This document shows positions 25,837-34,430 of a DNA stretch of 64,000 nt, one piece after another (positions within the stretch are counted from its first letter, which is position 1; each line of letters starts with the position of its first letter). The translations under genes and the position numbers were made by a program. The stretch comes from Planctomycetota bacterium (GTDB lineage Bacteria > Planctomycetota > UBA11346), in assembly GCA_014193115.1 (NCBI GenBank), contig BJHQ01000017.1, positions 1 to 64,000 on the forward strand, read 5' to 3'. The notes under the pieces were generated by a model. It was given only the letters and a program-made list of their open reading frames with translations. It searched no databases and had not been told where the DNA came from.

Positions 25837-27030
25837 ATGCCCACCACCAGCCGCCGCGTCCAGTCCTTCAGCGAATCGGTCATCCGCCGTATGTCGCGGG
25901 TCGCCACCAAGTACAACGCGATCAACCTCGCCCAGGGCTTCCCCGACTTCGATCCGCCGCCCGCGCTGCGCGCGGCTGCGGCCAAGGCCGGGCAGGACGG
26001 TCCGCACCAGTACGCGGTGACCTGGGGCGCGCCGCGGCTGCGCCAGGCGCTGGCAAAGAAGGCCTCGCGTACCACCGGCCTGCCGATCGATGCCGATGCC
26101 CACCTGGTGGTGACGGTCGGCTCCACCGAGGCCATGCTCGCGGCGCTGCTGGCGGTGGTCGATCCGGGCGACCGCGTGCTGGTGTTCTCGCCCTTCTATG
26201 AGAACTACGGCGCCGACACCATTCTCGCCGGGGCGGTGCCGGTGTTCGTTCCGCTGCGCCCGCCGACCCACGCGGTCGATCCGGTGGCGCTGCGCCAGGC
26301 CTTCGCCGAACACCGGCCCAAGGCGCTGATCCTGTGCAATCCGGCCAATCCCACCGGCAAGGTCTTCACCCGTGCGGAGCTGACGCTGATCGGTGACCTG
26401 GCCAAGGAATACGACGCCTTCGTGCTGACCGACGAGGTCTATGAGCACATAGTCTATGCGCCGCACCGGCACCTCTCCCTCGCCACCCTGCCCGGCCTGT
26501 GGGAGCGCACGCTGACCATCAGCTCGTTGTCGAAGACCTATGCCATCACCGGCTGGCGCCTGGGCTACGTGGTGGCGCACGAGAAGTGGATCGGTGCTAT
26601 CCGCGCGGTCCACGACTTCCTCACCGTCGGCGCCGCCGCCCCGTTGCAGGAGGCGGTGATCGCCGGCCTTGAGCTACCCGACAGCTACTACGACGAACTG
26701 GCCGCCAGCTACGCCGCCAAGCGCGAACGATTCCTCGGTCATCTGCGCGCCGCCGGACTCAAACACCTCGAACCGGAAGGCGCGTACTACGTGCTGGTCG
26801 ATGTCAGCGAATTCGGCGTCGACGACGACGTGGCCTTTGCTGAATGGCTGGCCAAAGAGGTCGGCGTCGCCGCAGTGCCTGGTTCGAGCTTTTACCGCGA
26901 GCCGGTGCACCAGTACATCCGCTTCCACTTCGCCAAACGCTTGGAGACCCTCGACGCCGCCGGATCACGCCTGCTGACGCTGCGTGAAAAAGCAGCGAAT
27001 TGGCGCAAGCGCGCGGCGGCGGCGGGCTGA
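25837..27030 (+). CDS. PLP-dependent aminotransferase (methionine/kynurenine type)
   Basis: A 397-residue class I aminotransferase. Lys233 in SLSKTYAITGW forms the PLP Schiff base; Asn171 (NPANPTG), Asp199 and Tyr202 (TDEVYEH) and Arg241 complete the site. The start INLAQGFPDFDPP is typical of the YbdL/kynurenine aminotransferase group, several of which prefer methionine. With MetQNI and sulfur genes around, transamination of methionine or a sulfur amino acid is plausible but not shown. Last gene of the plus-strand run. Confidence 0.88.
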   Translation: MPTTSRRVQSFSESVIRRMSRVATKYNAINLAQGFPDFDPPPALRAAAAKAGQDGPHQYAVTWGAPRLRQALAKKASRTTGLPIDADAHLVVTVGSTEAMLAALLAVVDPGDRVLVFSPFYENYGADTILAGAVPVFVPLRPPTHAVDPVALRQAFAEHRPKALILCNPANPTGKVFTRAELTLIGDLAKEYDAFVLTDEVYEHIVYAPHRHLSLATLPGLWERTLTISSLSKTYAITGWRLGYVVAHEKWIGAIRAVHDFLTVGAAAPLQEAVIAGLELPDSYYDELAASYAAKRERFLGHLRAAGLKHLEPEGAYYVLVDVSEFGVDDDVAFAEWLAKEVGVAAVPGSSFYREPVHQYIRFHFAKRLETLDAAGSRLLTLREKAANWRKRAAAAG

Positions 27031-27057
27031 CCGCCCGTGGTGGACCAGCGCACTGCC

Positions 27058-27087
27058 GATCCGACCTGAGACAGCTCGGTGCGGATC
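27058..27087. terminator. Weak hairpin between convergent genes
   Basis: GATCCG (27058-27063) and CGGATC (27082-27087) pair around an 18-base loop, extended by GCC/GGC with a bulge. It lies in the 128-bp gap between the aminotransferase and YeeE stops. There is no T-tract. Confidence 0.25.
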
Positions 27088-27158
27088 GTCGGCTTCCACT
27101 TGAACGGGCACCAGAGTCAGAGCGCGTCCTGGTTCGCCGCTCGAGTGCTGACTTCAGA

Positions 27159-28397
27159 TCACGACTCGATGCCCGGAGCCCGAAGGGGATCTTTCCATTG
27201 CCCACGTCCATAACGCAGGAGCAATCCTAGCCACAGTCCCACCAGCATCGCCACCGCGAACACCCACCCTGATACGGCTGAGGCAGCGATTCCCGAAAAC
27301 AGCACACCGATGGTGCAGCCAAGCGAGATCATCGCGCCGAAGCCCAGCAGGATGCCGCCGATCAGAGCGAGCACCGCTTCGCGCCACGGTGGTACGCGCC
27401 AAGCGAATTGACCCGCGGTCAGCGCGGCGCTGGCGGAACCGAGCACCAAGGCGGAGACGAAGAACAGATTGGTCGAAAGCAGACCCTCACCTGTCGCGGA
27501 ACGGCAGCCGCGGAATCCGTCAAGGCCTTCGAGACGGACTGGCAACAACCCAGCCACGTCGCTCAGTTGACGCGCCAGAGCCCCGATGCCGGCAGTGACT
27601 CCGAGCGCGTCGCCGCGCAGCAGAGTCACGGTGCCGATCACGGCCACCGCGGCGCCACCGACCCAAGCAGGCCACCGACGGACAAATACCGCGGTCAGCA
27701 CCGCCGTGCGTCCATCGCTGGACGGTGCCGCTTCTGGTGCGCGGCGCCAACCCAGCAGCCACCAAGCAAGCGCTGCGAGCACCCCGAGTTGGATGAGCAC
27801 TGCCAGACCATAACCTCCCGTTAGCGCCGGCAGCCACCACACCGGTGCAACGACGATGCCACTGACGTAGAACCAATTCCAGCTCGCGAAGCCAAGCCCG
27901 AATCCAAGCACCACACCGAACAGCGCTGGTAGTGTCACCAGCGCACCTTCACCTAGGCGATAGAGGTGGGCGCTGATGCACGAACCCGACAGCGCCATGC
28001 CCAGCCCGAAGGTCGCTCCGCCCACCAACAGGTGCCAACCGACCGGACCGATATGCGCGATCGGCGGCAGGTGACCCCGCGACGGATCGACGATCCACGC
28101 ACCAAGGACGATGGAGGTGCCGAGCAGACCAAGGGCGAGGGCCACCAGCAGCGCGACGGTTCCAGTGCTGTCACGCCGGCCATCGGCTGGTGCCAGCAGA
28201 TCGCGCAGATGGCACTGGAAACAGAAGCGGGATCGTTGCAGCACCACACCGAGGGCCAGACCGGCAAGAACCTGGAACGCCTGGCGCGGTCCGAAATCTG
28301 CGGAGCCGGCCAGGTACCACGAACTGCCGAGTCCTAGGAAAAACAGCACGCCGGCGAGCGTGCAGCTCACCGGCGTGACTGATGCGGGTGCCGACAT
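27159..28397 (-). CDS. YeeE/YedE family thiosulfate transporter
   Basis: A 412-residue inner-membrane protein of the YeeE/YedE (TsuA-like, sulfur transport) family. Conserved Cys lie in RSRFCFQCHL, SGSCISAHL and SLGCTIG, the residues thought to pass thiosulfate through the channel. About nine to eleven membrane segments. The ATG at 28397 was chosen; an in-frame GTG at 28475 would overlap the rhodanese stop and add a non-membrane stretch. It follows the rhodanese gene by 62 bases, which fits thiosulfate or sulfane-sulfur import. Confidence 0.88.
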   Translation of the reverse strand: MSAPASVTPVSCTLAGVLFFLGLGSSWYLAGSADFGPRQAFQVLAGLALGVVLQRSRFCFQCHLRDLLAPADGRRDSTGTVALLVALALGLLGTSIVLGAWIVDPSRGHLPPIAHIGPVGWHLLVGGATFGLGMALSGSCISAHLYRLGEGALVTLPALFGVVLGFGLGFASWNWFYVSGIVVAPVWWLPALTGGYGLAVLIQLGVLAALAWWLLGWRRAPEAAPSSDGRTAVLTAVFVRRWPAWVGGAAVAVIGTVTLLRGDALGVTAGIGALARQLSDVAGLLPVRLEGLDGFRGCRSATGEGLLSTNLFFVSALVLGSASAALTAGQFAWRVPPWREAVLALIGGILLGFGAMISLGCTIGVLFSGIAASAVSGWVFAVAMLVGLWLGLLLRYGRGQWKDPLRAPGIES

Positions 28398-28459
28398 GGC
28401 TACGGATGATGGTGCCGTCGCCGACAAGGCGAGCGGTATGGATCCCCCGTCAGGCCGGG

Positions 28460-29398
28460 TTATTTGCCGCCCCACACCGTGCCCGCGGGATTGTCGATCG
28501 GCACACCGACGGCATTGCCGTATTCAGTCCACGAGCCGTCGTACTGCTTGGCCGGATAGCCGAGCAGGCGCGTCAACACGAACCAGGTGTGGCTGGAGCG
28601 TTCGCCGATGCGGCAATAGACCACCGTCGGCGTGCTGCCGTCGATGCCGGCGTCGGCGTAGATTTTCTTGAGATCCTCGGGTTTCTTGAAAGTGCCGTCC
28701 TCCTGATTGACCGCCTTGCCCCAAGGCACGTTCTTCGCCCCAGGGATGTGGCCGGCGCGGATGGCCAGTTCCTGCACACCCTGCGGAGCGAAGATCTTGC
28801 CGTTGAATTCATCGGGAGAGCGGATGTCGAGCAGGCCAGCCTTGTCTTTGCCTTCGACCACCGCCAGCACATCGCTGAGGCGGGCACGCAAGGCGCCGTT
28901 GGCGGCCTTCGCCTGATAGGTGGTGGCCTTGGGCGCCGCAGCGATGGTATCGAGCGGCAGCTTGTCCAGTTCCCATTTCTTGCGACCGCCGTCGAGCAGG
29001 CGCACATCCTGGTGGCCGTACACGGTGAAGATCCACGCACCCCAGGCGGCGAACCAATTGTTGTTGTCGCCATAAAGCACCACGGTGGTCTCGGGCGTCA
29101 GGCCGGCCTGGCTGGCAAGTTTCTCGAAACCCTCCTTGCTGATGATGTCGCGTCGCACGGTGTCGACCAGGTCGCTGTGCCAGCGCACATTGACCGCACC
29201 GGGGATGTGGCCCTTTTCGTAGACTCCGGGATCGACACTGACCTCAATGATGCGCAGCGTTGGATTGGTCAGGTTCTTGGACAGCCAATCCGCGGTGACC
29301 AGGGCTTTTGAACCGGCATCATCGGCGCCTGGCAACCAGGCGGCCGCAACGGCCAAGAGCAGGGCAAGAAAGGAGGCGTTCGATCGGATATGGCGCAT
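28460..29398 (-). CDS. Exported thiosulfate sulfurtransferase (two rhodanese domains)
   Basis: A 312-residue double-domain rhodanese. Sec signal in residues 1-24 (FLALLLAVAAAWLPGAD), so it acts in the periplasm. The N-terminal domain is structural; the C-terminal domain has Cys262 in CRIGERSSHTW, the CRxGxRS loop of thiosulfate sulfurtransferases. WFAAWGAWIFTVYGHQDVRLLDGG is typical of the family. The ATG at 29398 was chosen because the upstream frame to 29620 lacks signal-like sequence. It is the first gene of an operon with YeeE and has the best sigma-54-like element of the window upstream. Confidence 0.92.
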   Translation of the reverse strand: MRHIRSNASFLALLLAVAAAWLPGADDAGSKALVTADWLSKNLTNPTLRIIEVSVDPGVYEKGHIPGAVNVRWHSDLVDTVRRDIISKEGFEKLASQAGLTPETTVVLYGDNNNWFAAWGAWIFTVYGHQDVRLLDGGRKKWELDKLPLDTIAAAPKATTYQAKAANGALRARLSDVLAVVEGKDKAGLLDIRSPDEFNGKIFAPQGVQELAIRAGHIPGAKNVPWGKAVNQEDGTFKKPEDLKKIYADAGIDGSTPTVVYCRIGERSSHTWFVLTRLLGYPAKQYDGSWTEYGNAVGVPIDNPAGTVWGGK

Positions 29399-29440
29399 GG
29401 GGTTCCTACGGACGGTGGGATGAGGCGTCACGGTCTGTTC

Positions 29441-29457
29441 AGCATCTTGCGTGCCAG
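29441..29457 (-). promoter_or_regulatory. Candidate sigma-54-type promoter of the rhodanese-YeeE operon
   Basis: Minus strand CTGGCACGCAAGATGCT: the -24 half CTGGCACG is perfect, GG and GC are ten bases apart, and the -12 half ATGCT has one mismatch to TTGCT. The start point would be near 29430, about 32 bases before the ATG. Confidence 0.58.
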
Positions 29458-29673
29458 AGCCAGGACCGCGCAACTCGTGGAGAACCGGCGTAGTCTGGCC
29501 CATGGCTGTTGCGGACAGAGCAGCCGATGTGTCATAGCTGTGGGAAACGCAGCAGCTCTGCGTCCGAGTGCGCCGAAAGCTGCTGTGGCCATAGGTACGA
29601 TCCGCGCTGCGCTTGAACACCTCGACCTGGTCGCCACAGCCAGGCTCACGCCGTCATCTCATGCAAGGACCCC

Positions 29674-30270
29674 ATGCCACAGCCCCCCATCCTGCCTCTC
29701 ATCGATTGGCGCTCGCTGTTTGCCGCCGGACTCGCCTGGCGTCCGTGGGTCGACAGCGCAGAGAAACCTGAGCACCGCACTGAAATCCTGGGTTCCTTTG
29801 GCGGTTTCCACCCCCTGCCCGAGTCCGTGGCGCGCCTGACCGCCCTGCGCAAGCCGGTGCATATCGTCGCCATCGCCGAATCGTGGTGCGGCGACGTACG
29901 CCGGCATGTGCCGGTGCTGCAAAAACTGGCGGACATCAATCCCCAGGTGCAGGTGCGCTACATCACTCGGCAGCAGAACCTCGACGTGTTCGCACGCCTG
30001 CTGACCAACGGCGGCGAAGCCATCCCCAAGGCGGTGTTCCTCAGCGCCGACTTCGTCGAGACCGGCAACTGGGGACCGATGCCCGAGGTCGGCCGCCGCG
30101 TCATCGCCCAGGGCAAGGCCGCCAACGACATCCCTGGAGCACGGAAAATCGTCGCCGCGCAATACGCCGCAGACATCCATCGCCGTGGAGCAGAAGCCGA
30201 AATCGTCGACCGCATCGTCATCGCCGCGACCGAGTCGGTGGTGCCGGCCGCGGCGGGAGCGGCAAGCTGA
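29674..30270 (+). CDS. Thioredoxin family protein with a single active-site Cys
   Basis: A 198-residue thioredoxin-fold protein. The active-site segment is AESWCGDVRRHVPVL: Cys72 is present but the second Cys, usually in WCGDC, is Val. VPKAVFLSADFVETGNWGPMP resembles related thioredoxin-like proteins that often accompany sulfur or stress genes. No signal peptide. A monothiol protein would not act as a normal disulfide reductase; it could form mixed disulfides or persulfides. It is divergent from the rhodanese operon, 275 bases away. Confidence 0.8.
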   Translation: MPQPPILPLIDWRSLFAAGLAWRPWVDSAEKPEHRTEILGSFGGFHPLPESVARLTALRKPVHIVAIAESWCGDVRRHVPVLQKLADINPQVQVRYITRQQNLDVFARLLTNGGEAIPKAVFLSADFVETGNWGPMPEVGRRVIAQGKAANDIPGARKIVAAQYAADIHRRGAEAEIVDRIVIAATESVVPAAAGAAS

Positions 30271-30382
30271 AGCCGGTCCCTGCTGTCGGCAAACCGAGCC
30301 AGTGCCAGTTCCTTCCCTGGGCCGGACCAGGCGCTCTTGTTCTTGTCGGCACGCTCGGTTGACCTGGTGACGGCTTTGGCAC

Positions 30383-31159
30383 ATGCCGACCGATCCCCAG
30401 AGCCAGAATCTGCTGGTCGCGATCCTGCTGCTGCTCGTCGCCCTGCTCTATTCCTCGGTTGGCCAGGCCGGCGCTTCCGGGTACCTGGCGATCATGGCGC
30501 TCGCGGGCATCGCCTCGGAAGTGATGAAGCCGACCGCGCTAGCCCTCAACCTCCTGGTGGGCTCCATCGCTCTGGTCCAATTTCTGCGGGTCGGAGGCTT
30601 CTCCGGGCGGATCTTCGTGCCGCTGGCGGTGGCCTCGATCCCGTTCGCCTACGTCGGTGGCCGGCTGTCGCTGCCGGCGGAGATCTACCAGCCGCTGGTC
30701 GGATCGGCGTTGGTGTTCGCCGCCTGGCAGAGCTTCCGTTCAGCGGCATCCGCTCCGTTGGATCCGGTCCGCCCTCCCGGTGCAGCCGTGCTGATGCTCG
30801 TCGGCGGCGTCGTTGGTTTCCTGTCGGGGCTCACCGGGATGGGCGGAGGCGTCCTGCTCGGTCCGCTCCTGCTGCATTTCGGCTGGGCTTCCGGGCGGGT
30901 AGTGGCAGGAGTTTCGGCTGCGTTCATCCTGGTCAATTCCATCAGCGGGATCCTCGGCGTGGTCTCGGCAGCGACACCCTTCCATCCGGATCTCGGATTC
31001 TGGGCAGCATCGGTCGCCGTTGGCGGCCTCGTTGGCGCATCTTGGGGCAGCAGATACCTGAAGGGCCAGTCGTTCCAGCGAATCGCCGCGGTGCTGCTGC
31101 TGCTCGCCGGCGCCAAGATGATCACTTCGATCCTGCCATACGCCGCACGGACACCCTGA
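30383..31159 (+). CDS. TSUP (TauE/SafE) family sulfite/sulfonate exporter
   Basis: A 258-residue inner-membrane TSUP protein with about eight helices. The two family repeats are SSVGQAGASGYLAIMAL and GFLSGLTGMGGGVLLGPLL. It is only distantly similar to the TSUP gene at 21196, so the substrates may differ. It lies beside rhodanese, YeeE and thioredoxin genes, consistent with sulfite export. The ribosome-binding site is unclear. NUDIX gene 43 bases downstream. Confidence 0.88.
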   Translation: MPTDPQSQNLLVAILLLLVALLYSSVGQAGASGYLAIMALAGIASEVMKPTALALNLLVGSIALVQFLRVGGFSGRIFVPLAVASIPFAYVGGRLSLPAEIYQPLVGSALVFAAWQSFRSAASAPLDPVRPPGAAVLMLVGGVVGFLSGLTGMGGGVLLGPLLLHFGWASGRVVAGVSAAFILVNSISGILGVVSAATPFHPDLGFWAASVAVGGLVGASWGSRYLKGQSFQRIAAVLLLLAGAKMITSILPYAARTP

Positions 31160-31202
31160 CAGGCCGCGTTGATGAGCTGCAGCATTCCGCGAGCAGGAAC
31201 GG

Positions 31203-31766
31203 ATGAAGGGATACCTCATGCGTCCTTGGAAACGCCTCGCCTCGCTGCCAGTTTTGGAAAACCGCTGGTTCCACGTCACCGCAGACCGGTGCGAACTGCC
31301 CGACGGGAAGGTGATCGATCCGTATTTCGTCGTCCACGAGTCGGAGTGGGTCCACATCCTGGCAGTGGATCATGCCGGTGAAATCCTGGTGGTGCGCCAG
31401 TATCGCTATGCGGCTGACACCGTCTGCACCGAACTTCCCGGTGGCATCGTCGACCAGGGCGAGGAACCACTGGCGGCGGCTCGTCGGGAGTTGCGTGAAG
31501 AGACCGGCTACACCGCGCAGAGCTGGAGCTCTGTGGGTTGGCTGTTCGCCAATCCAGCGCGTCAGACCAACCGCGTCCACCTCTTCATCGCCCGCGAATT
31601 GACCGCGTCCGGTGATCAGCAGTTGGATGCGTCTGAGGACATCTCCTTCGGATTCCTCTCAGCGAACGCACTGGAGACCGCCATCAGCGAGGGCGATTTC
31701 TCCCAAGCCCTTCATGTTGCTTCCTATTTTCGCGGTCGTCAATTCTTGCGCTCAAGTGACGCATGA
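31203..31766 (+). CDS. NUDIX hydrolase
   Basis: A 187-residue NUDIX protein. The Nudix box is complete: GGIVDQGEEPLAAARRELRE then ETG. The preceding ILVVRQYRYAADTVCTELPGG is typical of ADP-ribose pyrophosphatase-like members. It cleaves X-linked nucleoside diphosphates; ADP-ribose, or possibly a sulfur-activated nucleotide, is conceivable here, but the latter is speculation. The start may be 31203 or the ATG at 31218. It converges on metI with a 15-base gap and no terminator visible. Confidence 0.88.
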   Translation: MKGYLMRPWKRLASLPVLENRWFHVTADRCELPDGKVIDPYFVVHESEWVHILAVDHAGEILVVRQYRYAADTVCTELPGGIVDQGEEPLAAARRELREETGYTAQSWSSVGWLFANPARQTNRVHLFIARELTASGDQQLDASEDISFGFLSANALETAISEGDFSQALHVASYFRGRQFLRSSDA

Positions 31767-31781
31767 ACCTGGCTCTGGTGT

Positions 31782-32447
31782 TCAGTGCCGCTCCAGCCGC
31801 TTCGCCAGCCAATCTCCGAACCATTGGATGAGCTGCACCAGCACCACCAGCACCACCACCGTGGCGACCATGGTCGGTGTCTCGTAGCGGTAATAACCGA
31901 AGCGGATGGCGAGGTCGCCGACGCCGCCACCGCCGACGATGCCGGCCATCGCCGACAGGCCGATCAGGCTGATGAGCGTGATGGTGCCGGCGCGCACTAG
32001 GCCGGGGAGAGCCTCCCACACCAGCACGTCGATGATCAGCCGGCGCGAGGTGGCGCCGGCGGAGAGCGCGGCCTCGATCATGCCGGGATCGACTTCACGC
32101 AGCGCGGCCTCGGCCAGGCGCGCGAAGAACGCCACCGCCGCCACCGACAATGGAACCGATGCGGCGAGCGGTCCGATGGTGGTTCCGGCGATGATCTGGG
32201 TCAACGGCAGCAGCAGCACCAGCAGGATGACGAACGGCGTCGAGCGGATGACATTGGTGAGGAACGACACCAGCAGGCGCAGCGGACGGTTGGCGAGGAA
32301 CAGTCCGCGTTCGGTGACGAACAGCAGCACGCCGATGGGCAGGCCGAGCACCGCGGTCGCCAGGGTGGCGACACCGACCATCAGGCCGGTCTCGCCGAGC
32401 GCATGGCCCAGTTCGCGCGGCAGGGTCGCCCAGCTCTCAGCGTCCAT
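31782..32447 (-). CDS. metI: Methionine ABC transporter permease
   Basis: A 221-residue inner-membrane permease of the MetI type with about five helices. The cytoplasmic coupling segment EAALSAGATSRRLIIDVLVWEALPGLVRAG holds the EAA loop. It overlaps the end of metN; GGAGG six bases upstream favours the second of two adjacent ATGs (32447), the first being at 32450. Last gene of the nine-gene run starting at 40074. With MetN and MetQ it should import methionine or a related sulfur compound. Confidence 0.9.
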   Translation of the reverse strand: MDAESWATLPRELGHALGETGLMVGVATLATAVLGLPIGVLLFVTERGLFLANRPLRLLVSFLTNVIRSTPFVILLVLLLPLTQIIAGTTIGPLAASVPLSVAAVAFFARLAEAALREVDPGMIEAALSAGATSRRLIIDVLVWEALPGLVRAGTITLISLIGLSAMAGIVGGGGVGDLAIRFGYYRYETPTMVATVVVLVVLVQLIQWFGDWLAKRLERH

Positions 32448-33483
32448 CATCGACCTCCACCTGGGCGCCGCCGGTGCGCAGGTGCTCGATGACCGCGGAG
32501 ACCGGGGCATCTGCCGGCAGACGCACCAGGACCTGCGCCAGGGTCTCGCCTGCGACGTGGCCGATGCGGCCGTGGTCGAAGATCAGGTCGATGGCGAAAC
32601 GCCGTGCGGTGGCGCTGAGCAGCGCGGTCGCATCGGCGGCGCCGTGGATCGCCACCCGCAGGCGGATGCCGGCGCCTTGCGCAGGCTGCGGCAGGTCGAG
32701 GCCGGCCTCGCGGCGCAGCAGTGCCCGCGTCGCTGGATGCTCAGGTGCGGCGAACAGCTCGATGGTCGGCTTCGATTCGACGATGCGTCCGTGGTCCATC
32801 ACCGCCACCCGGTCGCACAGGTCCTTCACCGCATCCATCGCATGCGACACCACCACCAGCGTCAGGCCGAGGCGGCGGTTGAGGTCACGCAGCAGGGTGA
32901 TGATGGAACCGGCGGTTTCCGGATCGAGCGCCGAGGTCGGTTCATCGCAGAGCAGGATCGCCGGATGGGTGGCGAGCGCACGGGCGATGCCGACACGCTG
33001 CTGCTGGCCGCCGCTGAGCTGGCGCGGCCGGGCGTCGGCGCGGCCTCCGAGCCCGACGAGTTCGAGCAGTTCGGCCACTCGCCGCTGACGCTCCGCGCGC
33101 GGCACCCCGGCGACTCTCAGCGGAAACGCGATGTTGTCCGCCGCACTGCGGCGGGCGAAAAGGTTGAAGCGCTGGAACACCATGCCGATGCCCTGGCGCA
33201 ACTGACGCAGTGCTGGCCCGCGCAGATCGACGATGTCGGCGTCGTCGATGCGGATGCGCCCGGCCTGCGGCCGTTCGAGCAGGTTGATGGTGCGCAGCAG
33301 CGTGCTCTTGCCCGCGCCGCTGGCGCCGACCAGGCCGACGACCTCACCGCGACGGATGGTCAGGGTCACGTCATCGACCGCGGTGATCGCACCGAAGCGC
33401 ACGCTGACGTGGTCGAGGTGGAGATGATCGCCGCCCACGCGTGGCGAAGGTCCGCGTGGAAGCGCAAGTGGTGCGGTGGTCAC
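32437..33483 (-). CDS. metN: Methionine ABC transporter ATP-binding protein
   Basis: A 348-residue ABC ATPase. Walker A GASGAGKS (residues 53-60), signature LSGGQQQR, Walker B ILLCDEPTSALD and the switch His in VSHAMD. The C-terminal region from about residue 270 (IRLRVAIHGAAD...LIFDHGRIGHVAGE) fits the NIL/regulatory domain of MetN, which senses methionine and inhibits transport. Its start overlaps metQ by four bases and its end overlaps metI. The NIL domain supports a methionine-type importer. Confidence 0.93.
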   Translation of the reverse strand: MTTAPLALPRGPSPRVGGDHLHLDHVSVRFGAITAVDDVTLTIRRGEVVGLVGASGAGKSTLLRTINLLERPQAGRIRIDDADIVDLRGPALRQLRQGIGMVFQRFNLFARRSAADNIAFPLRVAGVPRAERQRRVAELLELVGLGGRADARPRQLSGGQQQRVGIARALATHPAILLCDEPTSALDPETAGSIITLLRDLNRRLGLTLVVVSHAMDAVKDLCDRVAVMDHGRIVESKPTIELFAAPEHPATRALLRREAGLDLPQPAQGAGIRLRVAIHGAADATALLSATARRFAIDLIFDHGRIGHVAGETLAQVLVRLPADAPVSAVIEHLRTGGAQVEVDDGR

Positions 33484-34346
33484 TTGGCAGCAGGCACCGC
33501 AGCACCTGGCTTGGCGTCACCCGAGGCCCACTTCGCCACGTACCACGCCGGGCGCTGGAACTCGTGGAACGGCCGCGCCGGATCCTCGATCACCGTGCGG
33601 AAGGCCTCGGATTCGACGACTTCCTTGAGCGCCTTCGCCAACGGCTGATCGGCATCAACCGTGCGCACGGCGATCAGGTTCTTGAGGTCCTCACTGAGCT
33701 GCTCGGTGATCAGCGCCGACGACAACGGGATTCCGGCGGCGATGGCGAAGTTGCCGTTGACCGCCGACAGCGCGACGCTGTCGAGCGAACGCGGCAGCTG
33801 CGCCGCTTCAATCGGGCGGAACTTCAGGCCCTTGGGATTCTCTGCGATGTCGCGCTCGGATGCCTTGGTCGGATCGATGTCGCCCTTGAGCGTGATCAGC
33901 TTGTGCAACGCGAACAGCCGCAATGCGCGGGCAAGGTTGGTCGGATCGTTGGCGAGGGTGACCTCGTCGCCGGCTTTCAGTTCATCGAGGGATTTCACCT
34001 TGCGCGAGTAGATCCCCAGGCTGGCGGTGGGCACGGTGATCACTGGCGACAGGGCCAAGCTGTGGTCCTTGCTGAACTTGGTCAGATAGCGCTCGTGCTG
34101 GAACAGATTGGCCGCCAGGGCGCCGCTGCCGAGGGCGAGATTCGGCTGCACGTAATCACTGAATTCGCGCACCGTCACCGCAAAGCCCTTGGCCACCAGC
34201 CCAGGCGCGATTGCGCGCTTGATCAAGTCTCCGTAAGGGCCAGGACAGACGCCGATAGTCACCGGGACGGGATCGGCGGCGGAGGCGTTGATGAGGAGGC
34301 CGCTGACGATGAAGGTCAGCATCAGCGAGCGCAGGGAGATGTTCAT
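33480..34346 (-). CDS. metQ: Methionine ABC transporter substrate-binding protein
   Basis: A 288-residue binding protein of the NlpA/MetQ family (VTIGVCPGPYGDLIKRAIAPGL, then NLFQHERYL and PTASLGIYSRKVKSLDELKAGDEV). Signal peptide in residues 1-24. Unlike most MetQ proteins there is no lipobox Cys: the end of the signal is INASAADPVP, so the protein is probably freely soluble in the periplasm. The ATG at 34346 was chosen over 34397. It follows the methyltransferase gene by 84 bases and overlaps metN by four. Confidence 0.9.
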   Translation of the reverse strand: MNISLRSLMLTFIVSGLLINASAADPVPVTIGVCPGPYGDLIKRAIAPGLVAKGFAVTVREFSDYVQPNLALGSGALAANLFQHERYLTKFSKDHSLALSPVITVPTASLGIYSRKVKSLDELKAGDEVTLANDPTNLARALRLFALHKLITLKGDIDPTKASERDIAENPKGLKFRPIEAAQLPRSLDSVALSAVNGNFAIAAGIPLSSALITEQLSEDLKNLIAVRTVDADQPLAKALKEVVESEAFRTVIEDPARPFHEFQRPAWYVAKWASGDAKPGAAVPAAK

Positions 34347-34430
34347 GGAGAAGCCTTTGTGGGCGGGATAACGGTGAATGGTCGTCGGGCGACGCAAGCG
34401 TCGAACAGGCGCTGCGCTGGTGCGGAACGT

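Noticed and set aside
27159..29398. YeeE-rhodanese pair as a selenium or molybdenum system
   Set aside because: The rhodanese loop CRIGERS is of thiosulfate sulfurtransferase type and the surrounding genes are sulfur-related; no selD, mnmH or moe gene is present.
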